64,000 nt of DNA, from NCBI RefSeq assembly GCF_000418325.1, contig NC_021658.1, positions 13,558,501-13,622,500 of the forward strand, given 5' to 3'. This DNA comes from Sorangium cellulosum So0157-2. GTDB lineage: Bacteria; Myxococcota_A; Polyangia; Polyangiales; Polyangiaceae. The notes beneath the pieces were generated by a model that was not told the origin of the DNA, did no database searches, and was given only the letters and a program-made list of their open reading frames with translations. The stretch's first letter is position 1; each line of letters opens with the position of its first letter. Below are positions 33,483-42,412 of the stretch, one piece after another. The translations under genes were made by a program, and so were the position numbers.

Positions 33483-34781
33483 ATGATCCCGCGCTATACC
33501 CCGTCCGAATTCGAAGAGCTCTGGTCGCCCGCCACCCGATTCTCGACCTGGCTCGAGGTGGAGCTCGCCGCCTGCGAGGCGATGGAAGCCGAAGGCCTCG
33601 TGCCCGCAGGCGTCGCGAAAGGGATCCGGGCGAAGCAGCTCTCGCTGGATCCGGAGCGGATCGAGTCGATCGAGCGCACGGTCAAGCACGACGTCATCGC
33701 CTTCCTGACCCACGTCGAGGAGCTGGCGGGCGAGGGGGCGCGGTGGCTGCACCGGGGGATGACCTCGAGCGACGTGCTCGACACGAGCCTCGCGATCCTG
33801 CTCGTCCGCGCGGCGGACCTGCTCTCGGCGCGGCTCGACAAGCTCTGCGACGCGCTCGCGCGGCGCGCGGACGAGCACCGGCGCACCCCGATGATCGGCA
33901 GGAGCCACGGCATCGCCGCCGAGCCGATCACGTTCGGCCTGGCGCTCGCGGGCCACCTCGCCGAGATGAAGCGCGGCCGGGCGCGCCTGCGCGCCGCGCG
34001 CGAGGCGATCGCGGTCGGGAAGATCGCGGGCGCCGTCGGGACGTACGCGCACCTGTCGCCGCGCATCGAGGAGCGCGCGCTCGCCGCCCTGGGCCTGCGC
34101 CCCGAGACGGTCTCGACGCAGATCGTCGCGCGCGACCGCCACGCCGAGTTCTTCGCCGCGCTCTCGCTCATCGCGGCGGGCATCGAGCGGCTCGCGACCA
34201 ACGTGCGGCACTGGCAGCGCACCGAGGTCCGCGAGGCGGAGGAGCGCTTCTCCGTGGGCCAGAAGGGCTCGAGCGCGATGCCCCACAAGCGCAACCCCAT
34301 CCTCAGCGAGAACCTGTGCGGCCTCGCGCGGATCGTGCGCGCGGCGGTGATCCCCGCGCTCGAGAACGTGCCGCTGTGGCACGAGCGCGACATCTCGCAC
34401 TCGTCGGTCGAGCGGATGATCGCCCCCGACGCGACCTCGACGCTCGGGTTCATGCTCGATCGCGCCGCGGGGCTCGTCGACGGGCTGGTCGTCTACCCCG
34501 AGAAGATGCGCGAGAACCTCGATCGCACGGGCGAGCTCTTCTTCAGCGAGGCGGTGCTGCTGTCGCTCGTGCAGAAGGGCCGGCCGCGGCAGGCGGCCTA
34601 CGAGATGGTGCAGCGCTGCGCGATGCGCGCCATCGCGGGCGAGGGCCGCTTCCGCGACAACCTCGCCAAGGACGCCGACGTCGCGGCGCTGCTCGCCCCG
34701 GACGAGCTCGCGCGCTGCTTCGACCTCGACCACGCGCTCTCGCACGTGGACGCGATCATCGATCGCGCGATCCGCGGGTAG
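33483..34781 (+). CDS. purB: Adenylosuccinate lyase
   Basis: A 432-aa tetrameric lyase acting twice in purine synthesis: cleaving SAICAR and adenylosuccinate to release fumarate. It opens MIPRYTPSEFEELWSPATRF. Conserved regions are TSSDVLDTSLA, the His segment GRSHGIAAEPITFG and the signature GSSAMPHKRNP in the flexible loop. The ATG at 33483 matches the family N-terminus, and length is normal. It is divergent from usp across a short region containing an inverted repeat. Confidence 0.96.
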   Translation: MIPRYTPSEFEELWSPATRFSTWLEVELAACEAMEAEGLVPAGVAKGIRAKQLSLDPERIESIERTVKHDVIAFLTHVEELAGEGARWLHRGMTSSDVLDTSLAILLVRAADLLSARLDKLCDALARRADEHRRTPMIGRSHGIAAEPITFGLALAGHLAEMKRGRARLRAAREAIAVGKIAGAVGTYAHLSPRIEERALAALGLRPETVSTQIVARDRHAEFFAALSLIAAGIERLATNVRHWQRTEVREAEERFSVGQKGSSAMPHKRNPILSENLCGLARIVRAAVIPALENVPLWHERDISHSSVERMIAPDATSTLGFMLDRAAGLVDGLVVYPEKMRENLDRTGELFFSEAVLLSLVQKGRPRQAAYEMVQRCAMRAIAGEGRFRDNLAKDADVAALLAPDELARCFDLDHALSHVDAIIDRAIRG

Positions 34782-34836
34782 TCGGCGGCCTGCGCCGTTG
34801 ACCCGCCCGGGCCGGTTTGAGAGGCTCCGGCCCGCC

Positions 34837-36639
34837 ATGGCCGCACCTGCCCCCACGCCCGCCCGCCGCCCGCGCTCGCGCCGCCTCGTGGCGCTCGCCG
34901 CGGCGCTCGCGCCGATCGCCGCCTGCAGCGGGGGCGCCTCGGCGCCGCCGCCGTCCGCCGGAGAGGCCCCGCGCGCGGCGGCGCCTCCCGCGGCCGCGAC
35001 GCCCGCGGCGCCCGCGCGGCCCGAGGAGGCGCCGCGGGAGCCGTTCGCGGCGCTGCGCGACCGGATCGTGCGCGCGTGGGTGGCGGACGAGCCGGCGTTC
35101 GCGCGATCACGCGGGCTGCACGAGCAGGACGGCAAGGTCGGCGACTACTCCGCCGCGGCGATCGAGCGGAGGCTCGCGCGCCTCGAGCGCGATCGCGCGG
35201 CCCTCGCCGCCATCGACGCCGCGGCGCTCTCGCCGGACGAGGCGCTCGACCGCGCGCTCCTGCTCCAGCAGATCGACCTCAAGCTCTTCAACGGCAGGGA
35301 TCTCGAGGAGTGGCGCCGGCGGCCGCAGTTCTACGGCGAGCTGTTCGGCGTGAACCACTACCTCGATCGCGCGTATGCGCCGCTGCCCGAGCGCGCGCGG
35401 CGCCTCCTCGAGCACGAGAAGGCGGCGCTGGCGCAGGTGCCGCGCGTCCTCGAGAACCTCGCGAGCCCGCTGCCGAAGCCGGTGGTCGAGGTCGCCGCGA
35501 AGATCTTCCGCGGCTACGCCGAGTACCTGCGCGGCGACGTCGTGAAGCTGCTGAAGGGCGTGGGCGACGCCGCGTTCCAGGCCGATCTCGAGGAGACGAA
35601 CGCGGCGCTCGCCGACGCGGCGGAGCGGCTCGCCGAGCACCTCGCCAAGGTCGAGCTGCCGAAGGGCGACGCGAGCCACGTGCTCGGCGAGGCGCGGTAC
35701 AAAAAGCTCCTCCTCGCGCAGGAGGGGCTCTCGATCCCGCTCGCCGAGTTCAAGAGGATGGGCGAGGAGGACCTCGCGGCGAACAAGGCGGCCTACCAGG
35801 AGCTCGCCAGGAAGGTGAAGCCCACCCGGCCCAAGGCGGAGCAGCTCCTCGCCGAGGCGACGCGGGTGATGGAGGCGTCGCGCAGGTTCGTCGTCGACCG
35901 GGGGATCGTGAGCCTGCCGTCCGACGAGCGGGCGATCGTGAAGGAGACGCCGCCGTACATGCGCTGGAACTCCGCGTTCCTCGACGCGCCTGGGCCGTTC
36001 GAGCGGAAGGGGCTCGAGGCGTTCTACTACATCACGAAGCCCGACCCCTCCTGGCCCAAGAAGGAGCAGGAGGAGTACGTGATGCCGCGCGGGACGCTGC
36101 TCTCGACGACCGTGCACGAGGTCTACCCGGGGCACTTCGTCCAGGGCCTGTGGGTGAACCGGGCGCCGACCGAGGCGCAGCGGATGTTCGAGAGCTACTC
36201 GTTCGTCGAGGGCTGGGCCCACTACGCCGAGCAGATGATGATCGAGCAGGGGTTCGGCAAGGAGGACCCGCAGAGCCGGCTCGGTCAGCTCGCGGACGCG
36301 CTGCTGCGCAACTGCAGGGTGGTCGTGTCGCTCGGCGTGCACGCCGAGGGCATGGGGCTCGACGAGGCCGAGCGCCGCTTCGTCGACGACTGCGCCCAGG
36401 ACCGCGCGACGGCGCGGGAGCAGGCGCTGCGCGCGACGTTCGACCCCGGCTACTTCGCCTACACGCTCGGCAAGCTCCAGATCCTGAAGCTGCGCGAGGA
36501 GGCGAAGGCGGCCCAGGGCGCGGCGTTCTCGCTGCGCCGATTCCACGACGCGCTCCTCGCGCACGGGTCGCCGCCGCTGCCGCTCATCCGCGAGCGCGTG
36601 CTCGCCGAGCTCGAGGCGCCGGAGAAAAAGCAGCCCTGA
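34837..36639 (+). CDS. DUF885 family lipoprotein (putative metallopeptidase)
   Basis: A 600-aa lipoprotein with signal and lipobox PIAAC, then about 35 Ala/Pro residues. The DUF885 core has HEVYPGH (H427 onward) as the likely zinc motif and EGWAHYAEQM downstream; the C-terminal helix region ends LPLIRERVLAEL. DUF885 proteins are gluzincin-like peptidases, few of which are characterised. The ATG at 34837 was preferred over an in-frame TTG at 34798 because it starts a proper signal peptide. It lies 55 bp after purB and may share its transcript. Confidence 0.85.
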   Translation: MAAPAPTPARRPRSRRLVALAAALAPIAACSGGASAPPPSAGEAPRAAAPPAAATPAAPARPEEAPREPFAALRDRIVRAWVADEPAFARSRGLHEQDGKVGDYSAAAIERRLARLERDRAALAAIDAAALSPDEALDRALLLQQIDLKLFNGRDLEEWRRRPQFYGELFGVNHYLDRAYAPLPERARRLLEHEKAALAQVPRVLENLASPLPKPVVEVAAKIFRGYAEYLRGDVVKLLKGVGDAAFQADLEETNAALADAAERLAEHLAKVELPKGDASHVLGEARYKKLLLAQEGLSIPLAEFKRMGEEDLAANKAAYQELARKVKPTRPKAEQLLAEATRVMEASRRFVVDRGIVSLPSDERAIVKETPPYMRWNSAFLDAPGPFERKGLEAFYYITKPDPSWPKKEQEEYVMPRGTLLSTTVHEVYPGHFVQGLWVNRAPTEAQRMFESYSFVEGWAHYAEQMMIEQGFGKEDPQSRLGQLADALLRNCRVVVSLGVHAEGMGLDEAERRFVDDCAQDRATAREQALRATFDPGYFAYTLGKLQILKLREEAKAAQGAAFSLRRFHDALLAHGSPPLPLIRERVLAELEAPEKKQP

Positions 36640-36718
36640 GCGCCGTGCGCTCGCCGATGCCCGCGGAGGAGTGGGCGCGGAAGACCTCGTAGGTGCCGTC
36701 GATGAGGTGCACCCGCAC
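36584..36718 (-). pseudogene. Fragment resembling the N-terminus of a 5'-3' exonuclease (FEN family)
   Basis: A GTG at 36718 with GGGGAG about 7 nt upstream opens a 44-codon frame. It begins VRVHLIDGTYEVFRAH, which resembles the N-terminus of FEN-like 5'-3' exonucleases including the first catalytic Asp region. After about 16 codons the likeness ends, and the frame runs over the 3' end of the DUF885 gene on the other strand. The remaining ~270 residues expected for the family are absent. It lies 29 bp after the LarA-like gene, so an ancestral two-gene unit may have lost its second gene. Confidence 0.45.
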
Positions 36719-36747
36719 GGCGGCTCCCCCCGCGGGCCGCGCGCTCG

Positions 36748-38328
36748 CTACGCCGTCATGTCGGCCATGAAGATCGGCGGCGAGTGCAAGGCCATGATCT
36801 CCGGCGTGGGCGGGGCCGACTGCTTCGCCATCCGGAGCGCCTCGTCCATCGTGCGCGCCGTCTCCCAGCCGAGCAGCTGCGGGATGTACTCGTTGTCGGC
36901 GCCGACCACGATCATCCGGCCGATGTGCTGCCGGCCCGCCTCGCCCCAGTACCACATGAAGAAGGGGTGGGTCGGGTGGTACGCGTGCCCGAAGCGGTAC
37001 ATCTCGATGTAGGCGGGGTTCTCCGAGAACTTCTTCTCGTACCGCTTGTGCAGCTCCATCGCGTCGCGCGTCTCCGGCAGGAGCCGGTGCACGAACTCGA
37101 TGTACGGGGCGTGGTGCTCGTTGTCGAACAGGTCGGTGCAGGGGTGGAGGATGATCATCGTCCCCCCCTTCTTGAGCATCGGCGCGCCCCGGTAGAGGTT
37201 GAACAGGTAGCCGTTCGCCATCACCTGCACGAGCAGCGGGTTCAGGAACGAGTTCACGTTGTAGGGGCTGATGTACGGGATGCCCGTGATCAGGATGTCG
37301 GCCTGGCCCGTGACCGGGACGAGGTACTGGTCGAAGCTGCGCTTCAGCGTGTGCTCGTGGACCGCCTCGGTCTCGCCGGCGAACACCCCCGTCACGCCGT
37401 ACGGCGAGGGGACGCGCTGGAAGATCGCCTGGCGCGCGGGCTGCGGCACCTTCGACAGCGTGAAGCGGAGGGCGCGCAGCGCGCTCTTCTCGCCCGCGCT
37501 CAGGTCGTCCTCGTTCCGGGCGAGGAACTCGAGCGGGCGATCGAACATGCGGTTGTTGATCGTCGTCTCGATCGTGAAGACGTTGAGCTTCTTGTTGGCC
37601 AGCCGGCCCATGCGCTCGACGCTCGTGTGCAGCGCCGAGCTCTTCGGGTCCATGTACGAGTAGCAGTCGCGCATCACCCGCGGGTTGTGGTGCGCGCGCA
37701 GGCTCCGGTACCCGCACAGGCCGACCGAGACCGACTTGTGCCCGCCGTCCATCGGGACGAGGTTCAGGTTCACGTAGATCACGAGGTCGCTGTCGACCGC
37801 GCGCTTGTTGAGCTCGACCTCCTCGCCGGCGTCGGTCGTGCCGAGGTACTTCATGTTGGCGAGGTTCTCGGCGTCGTGGTTGTAGAGCTTCTTCGGCCAG
37901 TAGGCGTTGAAGATGCGGTCGCCGACGATGTGGCGGACCTCCCAGTCCTTCATCCGCCGGTGGACGCTCGTGGCGATGATGATCTCGACGTCGTCGACGC
38001 CGTAGTCCGAGAGCAGATCGAGCACGATGGTGAGCACCCGCTCGCGGATGTCCGGCCGCTTCATCGGGGGCAGCGGCAGCGAGATGTCGTCCACCGCGAT
38101 CGTGACCTTCATCCCCGGGCGGAGCTTCGCGTAGAGCGGCTCCGAGTTGTGCGGGTGGTTGATCGCGTAGCGGATCGCGGCGTCGACGTCCTTCAGCGGC
38201 TCGAGGGGCGGCTTCGCGTAGAGCACCCGGGTGCCGGTGGGCAGGTCGACCTCGACCAGCTGGTCGCCTGAGAAGAGCACCCGGGGGGCGCTGCGGCTGT
38301 CTAGCGTGACGACGCAAGGATGGCTCAT
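36748..38328 (-). CDS. LarA-like DUF2088 protein (nickel-pincer racemase/epimerase family)
   Basis: A 526-aa soluble protein. The N-terminal half matches the LarA domain: IAVDDISLPLPPM, a His in ATSVHRRM, and Lys in GGHKSVSVGLCG at the site where LarA's lysine holds the nickel-pincer nucleotide. The second metal-ligand His of LarA, expected before that segment, is not obvious (NLNLVPMDGG), so activity may differ. It is longer than lactate racemase (~425 aa) by a C-terminal extension rich in Tyr/His. Substrate unknown; no larB, larC or larE lies nearby. Confidence 0.75.
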   Translation of the reverse strand: MSHPCVVTLDSRSAPRVLFSGDQLVEVDLPTGTRVLYAKPPLEPLKDVDAAIRYAINHPHNSEPLYAKLRPGMKVTIAVDDISLPLPPMKRPDIRERVLTIVLDLLSDYGVDDVEIIIATSVHRRMKDWEVRHIVGDRIFNAYWPKKLYNHDAENLANMKYLGTTDAGEEVELNKRAVDSDLVIYVNLNLVPMDGGHKSVSVGLCGYRSLRAHHNPRVMRDCYSYMDPKSSALHTSVERMGRLANKKLNVFTIETTINNRMFDRPLEFLARNEDDLSAGEKSALRALRFTLSKVPQPARQAIFQRVPSPYGVTGVFAGETEAVHEHTLKRSFDQYLVPVTGQADILITGIPYISPYNVNSFLNPLLVQVMANGYLFNLYRGAPMLKKGGTMIILHPCTDLFDNEHHAPYIEFVHRLLPETRDAMELHKRYEKKFSENPAYIEMYRFGHAYHPTHPFFMWYWGEAGRQHIGRMIVVGADNEYIPQLLGWETARTMDEALRMAKQSAPPTPEIMALHSPPIFMADMTA

Positions 38329-38403
38329 GGGGCTTTCAGAGCAGGTGGTGCGACGTGTTGGGCTGCAAGGTGGTCTCCCGCCGCCGTGCGGGAGGGGCCG
38401 GGG

Positions 38404-39066
38404 TCATGCGGCGAGTTCGAGGATCGGCCAGTGGTAGGCCTGCGCGAGCAGCTTGAGCTTGCGGTCCGGGTTCACCGCCGCGGGGTAGCCGACGACCGAG
38501 AGCATCGGGACGTCCGAGTAGCTGTCCGAGTAGCCGAAGCACTCGTCGAGGTTGTGCCCGTGCGCGTGGGCGTGCTCGCGGATGAGCCGCGCCTTCTCGG
38601 GCCCGGCCACCACGGGGCGCAGGAGCTTGCCCGTCGCGAAGCCGTCCTTCACCTCGAGGCGGTTCGCGATGATGCCGGTCGCGCCCAGGTGCTCGGCCAG
38701 CAGCTGCATCAAGAAATCCAGCGCGCCGGAGATGAGGACCACGTCGTGCCCCTTGTCGAGGCTGCACTTCACGAGGTCGCGCGCCTTGGCGTAGATCGCC
38801 GGCTTGAGCACCTTCGCGAACGCCTCCTCGGCGAGCGCCACCAGGCGATCCTCGGAGACGCCATCGAACGAGCTGAAGAGCAGCTCGTTGAAGAGGCGCC
38901 GATCCTGGAGCTCCGCCATCGCCATCCATGGCGCCTTCACCAGGGCACGGCCGAGCTTCGCCAAGCTGTGCATCGGCGTCGGCTGGTTCAGCATGTAGAA
39001 CACCGTGGGATGCACGAGGTTGGTCGTGACCAGGGTGCCGTCTACGTCGAAGTAGCTCGCCGGCAT
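38404..39066 (-). CDS. HAD-IB family hydrolase (SerB-like phosphatase)
   Basis: A 220-aa phosphatase. Motif I is FDVDGTL with D7/D9, motif II the Ser in LISGALDF, motif III the Lys of PEKARL, and motif IV the acidic GYSDSYSDVPML. This is the HAD-IB arrangement of phosphoserine phosphatase and related lipid or sugar phosphatases. The ATG at 39066 places DVDGT where the family has it. An ATG at 39087 would add seven residues. It lies 75 bp upstream of the LarA-like gene on the same strand. Confidence 0.88.
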   Translation of the reverse strand: MPASYFDVDGTLVTTNLVHPTVFYMLNQPTPMHSLAKLGRALVKAPWMAMAELQDRRLFNELLFSSFDGVSEDRLVALAEEAFAKVLKPAIYAKARDLVKCSLDKGHDVVLISGALDFLMQLLAEHLGATGIIANRLEVKDGFATGKLLRPVVAGPEKARLIREHAHAHGHNLDECFGYSDSYSDVPMLSVVGYPAAVNPDRKLKLLAQAYHWPILELAA

Positions 39067-39128
39067 GCGAGGCAAATCTCCCTGCATGCCGTTTGAGTCA
39101 AGATCGAGCTGCCGCGAACCGGGTTTCG

Positions 39129-39186
39129 CAGGCGGATCGTCACGCGGCGAAGAGGCGCAGGCGGAGCGTCACGCGGCGAAGATGCG
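39129..39186. repeat. 29-bp tandem duplication across the cysH stop codon
   Basis: CAGGCGGATCGTCACGCGGC plus nine bases at 39129-39157 is repeated at 39158-39186 with two differences. It duplicates the last codons and stop of cysH, so a second in-phase copy of the tail lies just after the used stop. Confidence 0.85.
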
Positions 39187-39936
39187 CTCGTACCGGTCGT
39201 CGAGGTCGACGCCGCCGTCGGTGTCGCCCCGGTCGACCGGGTTGATGCCGCAGTACTCGACGCTCGCCAGGTGGCGCCAGCGGCCGGCGCGCTCGGGCTC
39301 GTCGGGCAGGACGGGCGTCGTGCACGGGAAGCAGCCGATGGTGCGGAAGCCCATCGCGTGCAGCGGGTTCTCGATCGCGTCCGGGTGCGCCGCGAAGTAC
39401 GCGTCGAGCTCCTCGCCGCTCAGCGACGCGAACGGGTGGACGCGGAGGACGTTGTTCGCGGGGTCGAGGCCGAACGGCGCGACCTTGGCGCGGGCGCCGC
39501 CCTCGCCCCGGCGGAGCGCGGCGACGAGCGCGTCGTAGCGGCCCCGGATGGCGTGGAGCGGGGCCGACTTGCGGAGCTCGCAGCAGCGCTCCTGCCCCTC
39601 CTTCGAGAGGTACAGCAGCCCCTCGTCGCGCGTCTGCTGCGCGAAGGTGCGCTCGGGCGAGAGCGTGACGACGCGCAGGTTCGGGTGGGTGCGCGCGAGC
39701 TCGTCGCGCGTGGCGAGCGTCTCGGCGTGGAGCACGCCGGTGTCGACGAAGATGACGTCGAAGGTGAGCCCGGCCCGGTCGGCCATGTGGCACAGCGCGG
39801 TCCCGGCCCGCTGCATGCTGCTCATGAGGGCCGCGCGGGGGCCGAAGGTCTCGCGGACGAAACGCAGGAGCTCGACGGGCGACGCGCCCTGGAAGCGTCG
39901 GTTCAGCGGTTCGAGGTGTCGCTCGGTGATGCGCAT
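39169..39936 (-). CDS. cysH: Adenylyl-sulfate (APS) reductase, CysH family
   Basis: A 255-aa enzyme reducing activated sulfate to sulfite in assimilatory sulfur metabolism. The cysteine pairs CC (QERCCELRK) and CxxC (GCFPCT) bind a 4Fe-4S cluster and mark it as the APS-type rather than the PAPS-type enzyme. The PAPS-reductase fold shows in VIFVDTGVLHAETLATRDEL. The expected C-terminal catalytic Cys lies in VEYCGIN. It stands alone, with no sulfate adenylyltransferase gene nearby. Confidence 0.92.
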   Translation of the reverse strand: MRITERHLEPLNRRFQGASPVELLRFVRETFGPRAALMSSMQRAGTALCHMADRAGLTFDVIFVDTGVLHAETLATRDELARTHPNLRVVTLSPERTFAQQTRDEGLLYLSKEGQERCCELRKSAPLHAIRGRYDALVAALRRGEGGARAKVAPFGLDPANNVLRVHPFASLSGEELDAYFAAHPDAIENPLHAMGFRTIGCFPCTTPVLPDEPERAGRWRHLASVEYCGINPVDRGDTDGGVDLDDRYERIFAA

Positions 39937-40014
39937 AGGCGATGCATAGCAGAGGTCGCTTCCTTGATCCGGGTTGCCTTCGCCTGAGCTTGCGCCTAAC
40001 TCCGCTGACGCGGA

Positions 40015-41001
40015 ATGACCAGCGCCCATCTAGCCTCAGAAGCGGGCGGGCTCGGCCAGGATCTGCCGGCGCTCGAGGGCCGGCGCTTCCTGTTCGTGAC
40101 CGGCAAGGGAGGCGTCGGGAAGACGACGATCTCCGGCGCGCTCGCCCTCGCCTTCGCCGCCCGCGGCAAGCGCGTCCTCGTCGCCATGTGCAACACGAAG
40201 GAGCGGCTCTCGGCCATCCTCGGCACGAAGCCGATCGGCCAGGAGGTCACCCACGTGGCCGAGCGCGTGTGGGCCGTGAACATCTCGCCCGACAAGGCCC
40301 TCAGGGAGTACGGCGAGATGGTCCTCAAGGTGCGCGCCGCGGCCGATCTCGTGTTCGACAACAAGTACACGCGCACCTTCTTCCGCGCGGTGCCGGGGCT
40401 GTTCGAGTGGGCGATGCTCGGCAAGGCCTGGTTCCACACGACCGAGCTGCTCCCGGACGGCTCCCACCGCTTCGACGTGGTCCTGCTCGACGCGCCCGCG
40501 ACCGGGCACGGCGTGGACATGCTGCGCGTGCCCAAGGTGATCCTCGACGTGGCGCCGCCGGGCATCCTGCGCCGCGACGCCGAGGCGGCGTGGGCGATGT
40601 TCAGGGACCCCGCGCGGAGCGGGGTCGTCGTGGTGACGCTCCCGGAGGAGATGCCGGCCACCGAGACCGTCGAGCTCGTGGCGGAGGTCCGGGGCGAGCT
40701 CGGCCTGCCGGTCCACCGGCTGATCATCAACGGCGTGCTGCCGCCGCTGTTCTCGCCCGAGGAGCGGCGGGCGCTGCTCGCCGAGCCGGGGCGGCTCGAC
40801 ATCCAGGCGCCGGCGCGCGCGGCGCACACCGCCGAGAGCGCCGTCGTGGCCGGCGCGCGGCGGGCGATGCGCGAGTCGGTGCAGCACGAGAGCCTGGCCC
40901 GCCTGCGCCGCGAGCTCGACCTGCCGACCGTGATCCTGCCGTTCCTCTTCGACGAGGCCTCGACGGTCGCCGGCACCCGGACGCTGGCCGCGCGGCTCTG
41001 A
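40015..41001 (+). CDS. ArsA/Get3-like anion-transporting ATPase
   Basis: A 328-aa ATPase with the deviant Walker A GKGGVGKTT at residues 30-38 and the switch II segment DAPATGHGVDML. It has one ATPase domain, as in Get3, not the doubled domain of E. coli ArsA. Myxobacteria carry several such proteins of unknown role. A divergent nicotinate phosphoribosyltransferase gene follows 9 bp downstream in the same unit, and no ars gene is present, so arsenite transport is unlikely. Confidence 0.85.
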   Translation: MTSAHLASEAGGLGQDLPALEGRRFLFVTGKGGVGKTTISGALALAFAARGKRVLVAMCNTKERLSAILGTKPIGQEVTHVAERVWAVNISPDKALREYGEMVLKVRAAADLVFDNKYTRTFFRAVPGLFEWAMLGKAWFHTTELLPDGSHRFDVVLLDAPATGHGVDMLRVPKVILDVAPPGILRRDAEAAWAMFRDPARSGVVVVTLPEEMPATETVELVAEVRGELGLPVHRLIINGVLPPLFSPEERRALLAEPGRLDIQAPARAAHTAESAVVAGARRAMRESVQHESLARLRRELDLPTVILPFLFDEASTVAGTRTLAARL

Positions 41002-41010
41002 GCGACGCCG

Positions 41011-42219
41011 ATGCCGGCGGCCATGCTGCGATCGAGCCCGCTGCTCACCGACGGACGCGCGCTGCTCGACGCCGAGCGCCTGCTCCACGCGGGGGTCGCC
41101 GACCGGCGCGCGAGCTTCGAGCTCGCCTTCACGGCGATGCCGCCGCACACGGGCTTCCTCGTGGTCGCGGGCGTCGAGGCGGCGCTCGACGCGCTCGCGC
41201 TCACCGACGCGCGCCTCGACGCGGGGGCGGTCTTCGCGGCGCGCGAGGCCTGCGGCCTGAGCGACGCGCTCGTGGAGCGGCTCGCCGGCGCGCCGATCTC
41301 GGTCGACATCGACGCGATGCCCGACGGGACGATCGCCTTCCCGGGCACGCCGGTCGTCGCGGTGGAGGGGCCGTTCATCGAGGCGCTCCTCGTGGGCGCG
41401 CTGCTCGTGCCGGCGCTCCGCCGGGGCACGGCCGCGGCGACGCGGGCGGCGCGGCTCCACATCGCGGCGGACGGCGGCGCGGTCGTCGACGGGTCGTCGG
41501 CGCGGGTGCCGTTCGCCGAGGAGGCGCTGGCGCTCGCCCGCGCGGCGCACGTGGGCGGGGCGGCGGCGACGACGAGCGCGCTCGCGGCCACGGCGCTCGG
41601 GATCCCGTTCCGCGGCGAGGCGGGGATCGAGCTCGGCGAGCTCGCGCCGCCGCCGTCGCCGCTCGAAGGCAGCTGGCCCTGGTACGCCGATCGGATGGTC
41701 GACCTCGGGGGCCGCGAGGAGGAGGCGCTGCTCCTCGAGGCGCGGCGCGTGGGGACGACCGCCGGCGGGTGGATCGCGACGGGGCTCGCGGAGCCCGAGG
41801 GCGCGCCGCCCGCGGTGCGGTACGAGCTCGTGGCGCTCGAGGAGGCGGGCGCGTGGGCGCTGCGGCAGGGGACGAGCGATCGCGGCGACGTGATCGCGGG
41901 GCGCAAGATGGTGGCGCGCTACTACGACGAGGCGGGGCGCGCGGCCTGCGACGTGATCCACCTGGCGCACGAGCGGATGCTGGCGCCGCGCTCGCTCGGG
42001 GCCGCGCGGCTCGCGCCGCTCGCGCGCGCGGTGATGCGCGGCGGGCACGCCCTGGAGGCGCCCGAGCCGCCGAGCGCGGGGCGCGAGCGCTCGATCGCGG
42101 CGCGGCAGCTGCTGCCGCACGCGGTCGCCCACCTGCGGGCGCCGGCGCGGTACCCGGTGCAGCTGTCGCCGGCGCTGATCGCGCTGCGTGAGCCGGATCC
42201 GCCGAGCTCGTTGCGGTAG
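41011..42219 (+). CDS. Divergent nicotinate phosphoribosyltransferase-like protein
   Basis: A 402-aa protein. The opening resembles NAPRTase (SFELAFTAMPPHTGFLVVAG, AALDALAL), and a TIM-barrel-like centre follows. Two catalytic blocks are altered: the GTRR motif is replaced near DGGAVVDGSSARVPF, and the GTMAHS loop by GEAGIELGELA. It may have lost the ordinary NAD-salvage reaction or act on another base. A second ATG at 41023 is possible. It follows the ArsA-like gene by 9 bp, and a long hairpin begins at its stop codon. Confidence 0.65.
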   Translation: MPAAMLRSSPLLTDGRALLDAERLLHAGVADRRASFELAFTAMPPHTGFLVVAGVEAALDALALTDARLDAGAVFAAREACGLSDALVERLAGAPISVDIDAMPDGTIAFPGTPVVAVEGPFIEALLVGALLVPALRRGTAAATRAARLHIAADGGAVVDGSSARVPFAEEALALARAAHVGGAAATTSALAATALGIPFRGEAGIELGELAPPPSPLEGSWPWYADRMVDLGGREEEALLLEARRVGTTAGGWIATGLAEPEGAPPAVRYELVALEEAGAWALRQGTSDRGDVIAGRKMVARYYDEAGRAACDVIHLAHERMLAPRSLGAARLAPLARAVMRGGHALEAPEPPSAGRERSIAARQLLPHAVAHLRAPARYPVQLSPALIALREPDPPSSLR

Positions 42220-42390
42220 GCCCGGCCCCCGGGGAGGGTGTTCTCGGCGCGGGGCAGGGGGGTGGGGGCCCGCCGAACTCGCCCGAGATGTGAGCCATCC
42301 GGCAAGCCGGATGACTCACATCTCGGGCTCAGACATCGGCCCATCCCCACCCCCTGCCCCGCGCCGAGAACACCCTCCCCGGGGGCCTAC
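42216..42390. repeat. Very long nested hairpin downstream of the phosphoribosyltransferase-like gene
   Basis: The outer stem is 37 bp and perfect (42224-42260 with 42351-42387). It extends about seven pairs inward if one G is bulged. The inner stem is 22 bp with one mismatch (42281-42302 with 42307-42328) around the loop CAAG. It begins at the stop codon of the upstream gene. It could be a terminator, a structured RNA or a remnant of a small non-autonomous element; no transposase or target duplication was seen. Confidence 0.9.
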
Positions 42391-42412
42391 GGTGGAGATG
42401 GATGGGGGCGCC

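Noticed and set aside
40015..41001. Arsenite efflux ATPase
   Set aside because: It has one ATPase domain and no arsB, arsC or arsR near, so only the wider ArsA/Get3 family is supported.
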